Below, in pieces: positions 48,519 through 61,488 of a DNA stretch of 64,000 nucleotides. Position 1 is the stretch's first letter, and every line of letters begins with the position of its first letter. A program made the translations under genes and the position numbers. The stretch covers positions 143,961,643-144,025,642 of the forward strand of contig CM038217.1 of the NCBI GenBank assembly GCA_021442155.1. Reading direction: 5' to 3'. Under the pieces are notes generated by a model. It did no database searches and was not told the origin of the DNA. It saw only the letters and a list, made by a program, of their open reading frames with translations. Source of the stretch: Cymbidium sinense (taxonomy: Eukaryota > Streptophyta > Magnoliopsida > Asparagales > Orchidaceae).

Positions 48519-50447
48519 TAAGGAAGTTAATACTAAACTCATAACAAACTTATAATAAATTTGAAGTCTAATTTTTAAATAAATAGGAAACTTGATATGA
48601 AGTTAAACATAAATCTAAATTAGGTCTTGCAATTCTTGTTGTAGAAAATGTGAAAAGTCCTTAAATGATAAAATTATAGTGGCTTAAAGCTTTCTTTTGG
48701 GTGAAGTTCGAACATATAAACTTGTATGAATACAACTGCATAAAGTATGCCCTCACACATATCTTATAGCGATCACTTATTTAGGTCAAATATTCTAAAA
48801 TACATGCAAATATTTGAATGGAAATAAATTCATCACACATATCTAAAATAAATATATTCTTATTCAAAGCCTGTACAAACTTTTAAAATGAATGAACTTA
48901 TCGCCATCGGATCTGCAATTCTTTGTACAAGCAGACAGAAGACGACACAAAACTAAATGCTGCACAAATGAAGGAACTTTCTTTAAATATAAAAATTAAA
49001 GAATTTCATTCTAATTATGATTTTCAAAATCAATGATTTCATTAATTAGATGAAATTATCTAAGTTATAAAACTCATGCATGTGCATTACGTAGATTTAA
49101 AGTGAAAATTTTAATGCTCTGCCGCATGTGCTAAGTTGAGATTAAATAAATACAAATTAATCTCATAATTCAAATATAAAATTATCGAATTATTAAATAC
49201 CCACATGGGCCCCGACACTACTAATGTTTAAATTTAAGTGTCAAATGTGTGAGCTTAGGACAGTTCTGTTAACAAAACCTAAAAATCTATTATAAGAATT
49301 TCAATTTATTGAAATATCTAAGAAGTTAATTCTATCATGTGACAGTAGATCTGATCTTCTATTAGAAGCTAAATAGAGTTGACATGATCTAAAGTTCTCA
49401 AATATATTCAAGTCAATCAATTAACTACCCCAATGATGGCTGTGTTAAATGGTGATTTCAATCGACAAAGATATTTTCATCAAATGTGATTCTATTTTCA
49501 AATTAAATTAACTCAAATTACAATATCAATCTAAAAATTCTTAAATAAAATTCTATCATTAAAAGCTTAATGTAAAAAATCAGTCAATCCACCTTCCACA
49601 ACTGTTTATCGAAAGTGACAAATTAAGAAAACTTTAGCTCACAAAGGAGTCAATGTCAAATCAAGTATTCTATTATGTTCACTCTCAATCAATCTTTTGC
49701 CAGTAAGGTTGTGGCTCATGCCCTCTGACTCGTGGCTTAGGAGTTCCATATAAGCAGCACACGGGTCCACCGACGTGATTTGGCCAGTAAGGCTCCATTA
49801 TATTACGATCACGACCATAACCCGTATGCTCTCCAATAGCTTTGCCCTTTGAGTTATGAATCATAGGGTATACTTGATAGGGCAAATAACCCTCTGTTAG
49901 CTAAGGTAGACTTAAGCATGCCTCCTTGGAAAAACACCACCCTATGTCTACAAGAATTTCTTGGACGACGTAATCCATATGTCGCTGATAAGAATCCTTC
50001 GATCAAGTTGGGTCGACTACCTCCTCTGACTAAGTAGACTAGGGACCACGACAGCCCGGGATGACGGAGCCATGGGATCTAGATCAGGCACGCCATCATT
50101 CCCCCAACCCTCCGGTTTAAGCTGAAATGATGAATTTCATAATCTAAATTCAGAAACTCCACATGCTGTTACTATATACGCTATGCATTAAGTGATCTAA
50201 CGACTAGCCTTAATCAAAAGTTCTCTCTAACTTATTGGGAGGGGTAATTAACTATAAGGGCTTGCGCCTATAAGAAACCTGGAATCGGATCTAAAGTCCC
50301 CATAAAATGAGGGTGAAATCTCTCGATAGTGTCTTATCTACTATTCCATCTGCCTTCTGAAAATTATACTGTTAAATTACACTTAAATCATCACTCTCTT
50401 TAATTCAATATTGTCAAGAGATCGGTGATGAATTTTTGGAGCCCACA
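48257..50447 (+). repeat. Probable 5' LTR of Tat/Ogre-like element
   Basis: It ends ...gcccaca just before a tRNA-type primer-binding site. The start (tgtcaaaattttgac) is a guess based on the TG and on the edge of the homology with 45890-46170. No 3' LTR is in the window, so length (about 2.2 kb) and start are uncertain. ORF 49685-49885 (minus) lies in it without known motif. Confidence 0.45.
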
Positions 50448-50453
50448 GATTTC

Positions 50454-50472
50454 TGACGACTCCGTTGGGGAC
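50454..50472 (+). promoter_or_regulatory. Primer-binding site, Tat/Ogre type
   Basis: TGACGACTCCGTTGGGGAC, against the TGGCGACTCCGCTGGGGAC common in Tat/Ogre elements (tRNA-Arg type): two differences. Confidence 0.75.
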
Positions 50473-53400
50473 AAGATTCTCTTTCTATCTTTGGTTAGTT
50501 ATATACGTGCTATAGTAGCAACAAAATGTTTGAAAATTCAAAACAAAAAATATTGATTTAAATGTGTAATAAATTTAAATTACTAATGTAGGAAATTCTA
50601 TGTCGAATGAATTATTCTATAGAGTATATTTTTATTACACCATTATTTTGTTTTGTAGTACCTCTGTATTTTGAAAGTATATGGTGAAATAATAATTACT
50701 AATCACTAATCTCCATCTTTCACTTTTGCAGAATGGATCTACAGAACACTCCTTTCACCGTTTAGCTAGGGCGTAGTGCGAACATCTGCCTAGTCAATAT
50801 CGTCATCAATATAGGAAATGTCGAGGCTACCATTTAATTTGGTAGCTTGAATTTCCTGGTTATCGTAGCTGCAACTCCTGAAGTACTCACCTGTGGTACA
50901 TTCATCCGAGGCTATGCTAGAAGGCCTTAAGTTACTAAAGCTCGTACTAGCCACATTCACCAATCAGTTCAGTAGCAAACCGTTGTCAAGGAGTTCTCCC
51001 GACAGAGAACTTCAATTTTTAAAAGGATAAGTCAATCAAGAGAAAAGAATCGTTAGTGGGCAACAGGTTCTTTAATGCCTCGGTATAATTGCTTCACCGA
51101 TTGAACCTTTCGTACCTGGAAAGCATGATCATGAAGCTTCCTCGTCAAGAAAAAAATTAACCAGAAGGCATAGAAGAAGAATAAATGCTGAGGTGAAGAC
51201 TCAGTAGATCCCCTTTGAACAACCTAATGAACAAGCAATACGCTAGAAGCGAGTATTCCTACTCATAACCACTTTGATAATCTAAAGTGGGTAAAAAAAT
51301 AGCTCTATTAGTGAAATAAAGTAGTCTTTCTAGAACTAACAATATCAAGCTCCACCTCTACAAAGGAGATAGCCTGAAATACTGTCTGTCAGAATACACA
51401 AAGTTCTCAAAGTAGCCAAGGACCTTGATGAAAAGAAGATTTCAGAGGCTTGTGATGATTGAGAATACTAAAGCTCCACCAAGGAGGTTTCCATCTCTTC
51501 TGATAACCAATCATTGAGACAAGTATGCTTCGCACGGTGAGCATCAGAGCATGACACTTCGACCGCATGTCCAAGAATCTGTTGCCAAAAGGTCCCGGCA
51601 AAAGGATAAGCAGATATGGAGGCCAAGCTCTGTAATGAAATCCTGAAGACTAGAAGAGGTGTGACATCTGATACATATACTCAAAAATTCTCCTTAAAAA
51701 TAACCTATCATATGTGGATACCTAAAAAAAGGATATCACTAATGAAAGACATGATGGTTGACACCCTAGAGAATCCTCTAGGGGATCCCATCACCGATCG
51801 GATTCACCCCCATAAGAGAATGTTGACTTTGATCGTAGTCCTTTAATGGAAGAAGTGTTTGTTTTGCACATTGAACTAGAGATCTACTGAAAATGTCAAT
51901 CAAAAATTCATGTGCAAGAAAAAGTTGATGAAGAGGACACTATGAAAGTAGAAATTGTCTATATGGTCAGAGATATAAATGAAATTTTTGCTCGACACAA
52001 TCACAAGTAACATGAATCTAAGGAACCTGACCTGAATTCGACATTTATGAAGAAAAGTCTTCACAAAAGCAAATATAAGATGGATCTTCAATCTCTAAAG
52101 AAGAAAAAGAAGATCAAAATGAGAAAGAGATCATGTGTTGAAGCTGTTTATATGATTGAACCAGGAAATAATCAGCCTGGTACACACTTTTATACTCAGT
52201 GTCGTCGTTCAGCCCTAGCAATAGCTGCCCCTGCAAATGCACAAGGAGAAAGACAGTCAAGCTCTTCCCCTAAAGATGAGCAGAGAGCAGAACAACAACA
52301 AGAAATAAAGGAAGAAGAAGAGACCATGGTGCTAGCTAGAGAACAAAGAGAAATGCATCCTCAAATGGAGATCAAAGATAAGGAGATTGCACAGCTTGGT
52401 ACATGTGATGTTTATTTTTGGGATGTGGGACATCACGTAGATCCTAGGGTGTACTTATTGAAGTTATCAGGTACGATATTAAGAAATGATGTACTATCTC
52501 GAAAGATAGAAATCATCACCCTATAATAGACCTAATCACTTAATAAGGACTCCTAAGGTAAGGTGAGTCTTTGAATATACTAGAGATCTTTCCCCTACTT
52601 TACATAGAAAAGTAAAGTAGGGTTTATTTTAAGCCGGGTTCATTAAGTTCCCTACGGAGGTAAGCTCCTATAATTAACTACATCCTAAGGAATGAGAATT
52701 CATTAAGAAGACTCTTGATTAAAGTAGACAATTAGGGTCTCCAAAGATTTTAAGGTTAAGACTATCAAAAGATTAGTTTAGAAAATCAAATGGGATAGAT
52801 CAAGGAGAAGACTTATTTTAGAATCCAAAGAGAGAAAGTAGGAAATGCTCATGATACTAGGAAGCCTAGTGAGCATTCCAATCTACCATATAATTGGATT
52901 TTATATTTTTGAAATTGAAGAGAGTTAATTATTTGAGTTGATATTTTATTAGATTGTTAGGGCTTATAATTTCACAACATAAGATTATGAAAATGCATAA
53001 GAGATAAAGATTTATGCTTGTAGCCCGAAGAAAACAACTACCTCAGATTCCTAAAGTAAGGAGCCTTGGTACAAAATAAAGGCACGACTAAAATCTAAGG
53101 CGAAAATGGGTATATGGTTTACCTAAACAGAAGAGAATAAACCACTCAACTGCTGGACTTATTACCGCATGAGGTGGCAGCCAGCTAACTCCTCCAACAC
53201 TTTAAATCCACATAAGCAAGTCTTATGCTTTGCAAGATGGTTAGGCTATTGTTCATTTTGAAAGGAGACTAAGTCCTTAAACTTACTCCTTAAGAGACTA
53301 GAGCATGAGTGGTATGAATCATGACTTAATCTAATGCAAATTTTATCAAATTTATTTGATTCTTTTGGACTCTTTATTTCGACACAGGCTATGGGATTTT

Positions 53401-54480
53401 GTATGTCTAAATGCATGAGAATTTGATTATGGGCCAAATCAAGAGAGAAAGGAGTGTTCTTCCACCAAAGGCTCTCACAGGTTAAGCCTTGATTCTCTGG
53501 CAAAGATGGAAACCCCCTCTTAACAAGAGTGAAATAATATGACATGCATGATATTATATATTCATTCATCCAACTAAGGGGTTGCTAAAAATTTTATTAT
53601 CTTGATTTAATTCCTAGGATTTTATATGAGGTTATGAGTTGTTTTAGAATTTTAGTTATGAGTTGTTAATTGGGTAGAAAAATTAATTTCATCTTAAGAG
53701 CCTACCACATCCAGGCCACACATTCAAACATGAATCATAAAGAAACTATGAAAAGCATGTCGTTCTAATGCGCAATCTAAACACAACATCAAATAATTTT
53801 ATATACTACGTAAAAATAAAAGGCTGCATGTCGTTCCACAGACACCCCAAAAAGAGAAAAAAAAGATAGGTAACCGAGCTCTACCCTTATACAACCCGGA
53901 TTACAAAAAATATATATGCTATGGGGGTCTTCTTATCTTCATTTTTTCATTCTCTTTCTTTTGATTTGATTTGCTCCAAAGGCATCACAGGGCATCATAG
54001 GGACTAAGCCTTCTGGCCACTGCTCATCCTAATCCCCCATAACACTAATCCTAATTCCTAATATAAAATTACATTAAAAATAAAAAAAAGTAAATCTAGC
54101 TACACTTGGAAAATAAATATTAGCTAAACACACCATACAACTCAAGCAGTTATATGAATAATTTAGACTTAGCACCCCATACATGGGTAACCAAGCCCAC
54201 CTGTCCTAATATGACTTATGCTTAGAGGCTAAGCAATCTGCACAGCAAATACATTTATATTTTTATTACAGCGACCCCTTAAGCACAACCCCCTGCAAAA
54301 AAATATGATTAGGATAATAACGGCCTAACATCCAGTCTACGAAATACACATCCTAACATCCAGTCTAAACATTATATCATAAAACAAAACACAATATCAT
54401 ACATACAATGCCCTAACTTAGCACTAGAAGTGGTGACTTAGTATTCTAATGTGTGTGCTTAAAGCTTGTGTGGCAAGACT
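50473..54480 (+). other. Leader region of the Tat/Ogre-like element, left part
   Basis: This holds broken ORFs of unknown kind: 51616-51846 and 52047-52526, the latter Lys/Arg-rich, then Gln/Glu-rich (RAEQQQEIKEEEETM) and ending with DVYFWDVGHHVDP. By position they could be the extra ORF1 that Ogre elements carry before gag, but I recognise no motif. 52530-54480 has no supported coding sequence. Confidence 0.35.
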
Positions 54481-57470
54481 TTATTAGGCTTCTTTAGTTT
54501 AAAATTCAATTTAGAATTTGAATTTGTTTAAATTTTACCTTTGGGTGATTTCAATTTAAATGATTTAATGGTTTATTTTTCATTTTTATTTCACTTTTAT
54601 TTGGTTAAAGTGATGTTTAAGTTTTTCAAGAATGACGAATAGAATGAATTCCATTTGTAGGCAGAACTCACCCTATTCTACATCCTAACTCTTAAAGAAT
54701 CTAACTAAGGTCCTTAAGTATCTTAAATAGCCCATTTAAATTTGTGTAATTCATTTGATTTGATTTATTTGATTTGATTTAGAGCATAGAATTTGAGTTG
54801 GTTTAAGTATTTGATTGATTGATTTTGGATTAGATGTTTTAGTTTAATTGCATCTTGATAATTTAATATCCTTAATATCTAATGACGTTTAAGTTTATTT
54901 AAGTGCATCTTGATAATTTAATATCCTTAATATCTAATGACGTTTAAGTTTGTTTAAGTTCATGTGTTTTTGGTTGATTAAATTTAGATTATATGTTTTG
55001 ATTTAATTAAATCTTGATAATTCAATATCCTTAATATCTAATGAAATTTAAGTTTGTTTAAGCTCATATTTTTTTGGTTGATTAATTTTAGATTAGATGT
55101 TTTGATTTAATTAAATCTTGATAATTCAATATCCTTTTAAATTAATGTTTAATTCTTTTCTTTTATTATGATTATGTGATTTAACTTTATGCTTATTTGA
55201 TTTGATTGTGGTTCATTTATTTGTAGTTTAATCAGATTAGATTAATTGAGATTTTATTTTGATTTTAATTGGGTTTGATTCTTTGTAATTAGGGTTTTAT
55301 TTTTAATCACATCCATTTGTCATGTTCATCAAAGTTTGGTTTGTATTTTGATTTCATACATTGGATAGTTGAAGTTTATATTATTTAAGTAGTTGAATGA
55401 GATTTGATTTGATTACATATTAAATTGATGAGAGTCTTTCTTAATTTAATTTAATTTGATTTGATTAGCTTTATTAGTCTATGGGTTTGCTTAGGTTCAA
55501 TGTGATTATGTGATTAGTTTGATTAAGAAGTGTATTTATGTTAATTATAAAGGTTAGTTTAATTTTCAATTTGGTTTCATATTTGTTTAGGCTAATGATG
55601 TAATTAATGACTTAATAATTTAGGTTAATTTAGGTTTTTATTAGCATTTAATTGCATTTATGTTTGATTAAACTTAGGTTTGATGTGATTAATTTTATTA
55701 ACTTAATTAAGTTTATTTAAATTAAATAAATATTTGTTTAATTTTTAATTTGATTTCATATTTATTTAGGTTAATGATGTAATTAATGAGTTAATGATTT
55801 AAGTTTAAATCAGGATTTGATTAGCATTTAATTGCATTTTATGTTTAATTAACCTTAAGTTTAATATGATTAATTTGATTGACTTTAATTAATTTACTTA
55901 AGATGTGTGATCAAATTAATTAGTAGATTAATTAAGTGTTTGATTTGAATTAATTTTAATGATTTATAAAGTTAATTTGGTTTATTAAGATGGTGGATTA
56001 ATTTATTAAGCATTAATTAGATGTGATTAATTACGACAAGGGTCAATTAAAAATTAGATTTATTTGGTAGAGATTAATGACTTAATGATTTAGGTTTAAT
56101 TTAGGTTTTGATTAGTGGTGTTTAATTGCATCTTAATTATGTTTGATTAAGCTTAGGTTTAATATGATTAATTTGATTACAATTAGTTTACTTGAGGGGT
56201 GTGATTAATTATTAAATTTAATTAGGGGTTTGATTTAAGCTTAATTTTAGAGCTAGCTTTAATGTAACTTATTTAAATTAATTTGATTAATTAAGATAAT
56301 GGATTAATTCATTAAGTTTGCATTAATTAGATGTTTGATTAATTGAGTTTGATTAAGGATAATTAAAATTTTAATTATTAGATTAATTAAGGATTTGTTT
56401 AATTAGAGATTAATGATTTAACTTCCCATATGAGAGTGATTTGGTTTAGTTAAGTATTTTCCTTAAGTTTGATTTGATTAAAGAATTATTATTATTACTA
56501 TCATAGTTATTAAGTGAATTAATTATTTATTTCATTTCAATTAGGTTTGATTATTTATGATTAAAGTTTTATTTGATTTGATTCATTTGTTATGTTTATT
56601 TGATTTCATTAACATGTTTGATTTAATTATTAGGTTGAAATTTTTAATGGTTAATTAATTATCTTATTCCAAATGGATGTGATTTAATCATATGTTAATT
56701 AAGTTTACTTTAATTTTATTTGGTTTAATTTGATTAATATCAAATGATTAAAGTTTCCTAAATTTATTGAATTTTGAGTTTGATTTAAGATTTAATCATT
56801 TAATTGAGCTTTATTAACTTAAATAGGTTTAATCATATTTAATTTAATTTTCTCTAAGGATTCTGATTTGAGGTTTGATTAATGATTTCTTAAGTTCTAT
56901 TTCATTTTTTTTTATCTTTGATTTGATATTTAAATTATTTTTAGATTATGTTTTAATTAACTCCTTAATTGATTAAACTCTATTCTTAAGTATTTGTTTG
57001 GGATTCATTAAGATTCAGAAGATCACATTATTTTTTAAGAGTCCTTAATTGATGTCAATTGAAGTGATTTAAGCCATTTTGAAGATTTTTGTAAATTTTT
57101 GAATTTTTATTTGATTTATTTTATTAAAATTGATAATCTGAACTTCAAAATTTAATTTCTCCCAATCCATAAGTCCTTCTCACTTGAAATTTTTATGATG
57201 AGTGTGGTTTAAATTTAGTTTCAATCCCTAAAAATTCCAACTTAATCTGATATATATATATTTTGGTTTAATTAATGAAATTTAATTTTTACTAAAACTC
57301 AAATTAAGTTCAAAATACTTAGTCAAATTTGGGGTTTTTGAGTTTATTGGATTCCTCTCGAAAAGACGAATCCAACAAGCCCTTATTTGTAATTTTTAGT
57401 TTAGTATTTTATTTTTTATAAATTTTTTAAATTTCAAGTGATTTACATTATTATTATTTTTTATAAAAAG
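54480..57470. repeat. T/G-rich, C-poor low-complexity region with internal tandem repeats
   Basis: Almost entirely made of tttgattaatt / ttaattaag words. The word atcttgataatt(t/c)aatatcc occurs at 54852, 54907, 55011 and 55115. A longer unit of about 170-330 bp (taatgatgtaattaatga...ttagcatttaattgcat...) recurs from about 55555, 55730 and 56060. No ORF. Confidence 0.75.
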
Positions 57471-57479
57471 AAATATCGG

Positions 57480-57800
57480 GCGTCTCGGCGGAAGGAAAAG
57501 CGACCGCTGCTCTGGACCATTCGATTGTAGATCAGACGGTCCAGATCAATCGTGTGATCCAGAAGCCAGCATCGCACGATTGGCGTGTGATCTGGGCCAT
57601 CCGATCATGCTAACCGCATGATCGGACGGTCCATATCACATCGGCGATCAAGGCCGGATCGGCGATCCACGAAGCGATCGCGTCGCGTGAACCGTGTGAT
57701 CGATCTAGATCGCATCAACCGATCTAAAGGCCTGGATCACACGATCCACGCACGATCCAGCATCCGATCCATGAGCGATCGAGACGATTCTCCGTCGGTG
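57480..57800. other. GC-rich, GATC-dense island
   Basis: An abrupt change to GC-rich DNA with about 19 GATC tetramers in 270 bp and many CpG. It contains perfect inverted repeats: CCGATCATGC / GCATGATCGG (57601-57610, 57616-57625) and TCTGGACC / GGTCCAGA (57511-57518, 57538-57545). An Arg/Ser-rich ORF (57618-57839) crosses it and is a composition effect. Confidence 0.7.
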
Positions 57801-58107
57801 ATGAATTGTGTTTTCAGGCTTTTTAAAGGAAAAAAATGAGAGTTTCTAAGCCAAAACTTGTCCAAATTGACCCATTTTTGTGTTGATTCACACCAAAAAA
57901 ATTTTATTTTCTAATTGGGATGATTTAAAGTAAAAATACGGGATTATCTAGGAAAAATTCCTAAAATCGCAAGAAAATTAACACAAAATGCACGAAATCC
58001 TAAGGCCGGCTATGGTTTGGCAAAATTTACCTCACCGGGGATGGTTTCTGGCGACAGTTAAGATTTGAGCGAACTCCTTAGTATGTGAGGAAGCTTTGGA
58101 GTGATCT

Positions 58108-58350
58108 TTAGCCCTTGCCTCCCTTCGAAACGTCATCTTCTCTGATGTCTACCATCGCCTCGCTAGAAGAGCAATTATTTATATTTTTTGAGCTCAAAAA
58201 TGGCTCAAAGATATGGGGTGGGTTCCTTTTTACTTTGTAAAGCTTTTGGGGGTTGAATGGTGGTGGGAGGAAGAGATCTAAAGCCTCATCTCTCCCTCTT
58301 TTTATAATGGCCGAAAATTCATTAGTTTTTTTGAATTTTTTTGGCTCCAA
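58108..58350 (-). promoter_or_regulatory. Possible minus-strand promoter region
   Basis: Minus strand CCATTATAAAAAGAGGG (around 58295-58312) resembles a TATA box, followed by a CT- and CA-rich leader. An 80-residue minus ORF covers it, with no known motif. It could be the promoter of another, minus-oriented LTR nested here. Confidence 0.25.
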
Positions 58351-58479
58351 ATTGATTGTTATCTTGCTTGGGGTGGTTGGGGTAGATGATAGATTGATTG
58401 TGGACTTTGAATGTTTCCTCCAAAGTCCTCTCTTGCTGTCATATGATCATCCCTATTCAATGCAAATGTTGGGGAGGAG

Positions 58480-59990
58480 TTAAGTGCATGTAATGGGGGA
58501 GAATTAAATGAGGTTGAGTGGAATCTTATGTGGGGGAGGATCCACGAGAGATTTAAATGGGCTGGATTGATTTTGGGCTGATCCCAAATGGGTTTGAGTC
58601 AGGTTTGATCAGCTCTCAATGGGTCTTGGCTTGGTTTCAGATTTGACCCAATTTGGATAATATTAGGTCAAATTAACCCATTTGACCAAAATTGGCTAAA
58701 TTAACTTGAGTTATGGGTTGATTCATATTCAATTGGCTAATTGAAGATGAATGTAGTCTTTATTTTGAATTAATTTGGATTAAATTTGGATTTAGGCCAA
58801 ATTGGCCCTTTAGGCCAATTTGGGCTTGGTTGGGTCAAGTTGACCAATTGGGCTCGATTGATCAAATTGGATTTAATTATGGCTTTGGTCAAGTTTATCA
58901 ATTTGGAATGAACTTGAGCCATTAGATGCAATCAATTTGGGTTAGATCATGATTTTACCCGATTTGGTCCTTTAGGCCAATTTGGATCAATTTGGATCAA
59001 ATGGCCATTTGGACTTGGTTTGGCCTAATTAATTGCAATTGATCATTCTAGGGTAATCAACAATCATGGTGGAAGGTTTTGGTGAGCTTGGTTCAATCCA
59101 ATTTGAGTTTTATTGGAAGTTGGCTCAATTGGGTCCTTTAGATGACTTTGGGTCAAGTGGACCTAAGTGGGCCAATTGGTTTGATTTTGGTTTGATTCGA
59201 GTTTAGTTGAACTTATATATGAGCCCTAGATTGAAATATAAATTCAACAACAATCAATTTAGAGTCTAATAGGTTTTGGCTCAATTGAAAGTTTTAAGTC
59301 AAAAGGGCTAAGTTAGGCTTGACTTGGGTTGACTTGAATTTGGTTTGATGATTGTAGATTTTATTTATATTTGGATAAATGATCGAATGAATGATTGATT
59401 CAAGAGAAAATTCATTGATTTTGACTTGATCTGGATAGAATTTGGCTAAGTCCATAGAATTGACTTTAAGGGTTTAGATTGAGTTTGGATTTGATTTTCG
59501 ATATTATTTTGGTCATTTGAATTTGGATTTCATTTATATTTGTGAATATAAATAAAGGAATAATTGATTTATAAAGAAATCAATTGGGTTTGATTTGATC
59601 TAAGGGAGTTCTGGTTGAGCTTACAAATGTGGTTCATATGGCTTAGGAAGGGTTTTAGGATTTGAATTTGATCTTGGGTTTCAATCATGTGGAGTCAAAT
59701 TTTGAAATTAGATTTAGAATTTGAATTTAAATTTAAGATTTGGTTTGAGAATTGAGTCTAGGTTTGATTTGAGAAAGTGTATCTAGATTAAGTTTGGGCT
59801 ATGGGATAGGTAATTTTCTTAAACCCTAAGGCATAACCTAATCTTAAGATTAACACTTCTAAGTCTTTAGGATTAGGTTAAGTGTTCACCTAATCACTAG
59901 AAGTATCTTATGACTAGGAGTTCTTAGTGTCTAGAAGAGTCCTAAGTCTAAGAAAAGGAGGTTAAGAGCTTACTCCAAAAGTGAAGTCAA
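58480..59990. repeat. Low-complexity 'aatttggg/ttgggct' region
   Basis: Degenerate repeats of ccaatttgg, ggcttggttt and aaattgacc words, G/T-rich on plus. No gene. It ends directly before the gag start at 60001. Confidence 0.6.
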
Positions 59991-60000
59991 CAGTACCAAG

Positions 60001-61488
60001 ATGAATGATATGATGGTACAAATAAATATCATGATGGAGATATTGTAGAAGAATATCACATCAAATGCATCACCTATCTTATTTGCTAATCAACATGTAG
60101 CTAATAATCCAACTTCTATACCACCAGTCGCTCTAGTACCTCAGGCTCCTATAGTACATGCCACACCTGGAGCTATGAATGAAGTTAACCAATTACCTCT
60201 TCAGTCGATAATTCAAAATATGGCTAGCACACCGAGAATGGTAACAATTGCTCAACTAGAAATGATAATCAATGAAAAGATAAAGGCAGTCATAGCCTCA
60301 GAGTAGGCTAAAAAGTTGGTGAGTAAGGGTCGCCCTTATCCAGCTGAATTTAATCAAGTGTCATACTCGAAAGGTTAATCAGTGCCGAAATTTAATACTT
60401 TTAGTGGGCTTGGTTACCCAAACCAACATCTAGCCCAGTTTAAGGCTACTTGTGGTAACATAGGAGGGAATGATGCGCTACTTTTTTGTTAGTTCATTAG
60501 CAGCCTGACTTTAGCTACTTTCGAGTGGTATGCAGAACTATCGAATGATTCGATAAAATTTTTTGTTGAGTTAGAGATGATATTCATAAAGAGGATCGAG
60601 TGCAATCAAAAAAATCACAAACGATGACCTTACCTTACTGAAAAGGAGAAAAGATGAGTCGGCGATAAAATTCATAAGTCGTTGATGTAATCTAAGTATG
60701 AAGTGCGAGCAAAAATTGGAAGAAGAACATGTTATCCAATTACTAATGTGCAATATGGATGATAAGATTATACCATTTTTATGTATGACGTCGATTACAA
60801 TATTCCAAGACTTGCTTGATAGGGTAGCTAAATTTGAAAAGCTGAATCGCCCTAAGTCTGAAGTCTATGCAGATAAAGCAAAGAAAAATAAACCTTTAGA
60901 CTCAAGAAGAAACGAAATTCATGTGCATTCTATAGCTCAAATGATGAAAAGCAGGTGATATATAATGTGGATAAAGAAAAATAGCCGATGTACAATAATG
61001 ATAAGAGAAAGAAGAATGTATATTCTAATCCACAACGAAAATTGGTATTATGTGGTAATGATAAATCTCGGACTTTTCCAAGTGGTGGGGAGCGTTTAAA
61101 ATAAGGAACAAGAGAAGATGAGCTAATGTGGCCATCTCCTAAAGAAAAGATGAACAAAGATTATTTCTTTAGAAGGGGCAGTGTGGTTAAATTATTTCGA
61201 CAAGCAGTCAAAGCTAGTTTACAATTACCAGAATTTAAAAGGCCTAAAGAAGCTGATCAAGTCAACAATCCAAATTACTATCCCTATCATCGGATGATCA
61301 GTCATCCTATAAAAAATTGTTATGTCTTTAAGGATTGGCTAGAAAGAAAGTATCGGCGAGGTGAATGTACACTATCCGATAGTGTTCTAGTCAACCCTAA
61401 AAGAGAGTTTACAATGATGATTACGCCATCTTCCATATCATCCATCAAAGATAAAAAGACGGAGAAATCAATTCAGACTGAAGAATGA
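60001..61488 (+). pseudogene. gag of Tat/Ogre-like element, broken
   Basis: The frame opens at ATG 60001 with a Met/Ile-rich helix, first stop at 60046. The core shows KGRPYP, VPKFNTFSGLGYPNQHLAQF, ISSLTLATFEWYAELSNDSI and LEMIFIKRIECNQ, the Tat/Ogre gag pattern. At 60698-60958 CEQKLEEEHVIQLLMCNMD and at 61126-61488 NPNYYPYHRMISHPIKNCYVFKDW (a knuckle-like YxxYHRxxxHPxxxCxxxK) follow in other frames. It would form the particle; stops and frame changes kill it. Confidence 0.75.

Noticed and set aside
50700..52530. Endogenous pararetrovirus remnant
   Set aside because: I considered this because of the broken Lys- and Gln-rich ORFs, but found no movement-protein, coat or RT motif. Position between a Tat PBS and gag fits the retrotransposon leader better.
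57618..57839. Arg/Ser-rich 73-residue protein
   Set aside because: Composition effect of the GATC/CGATC island; no start context or homology.
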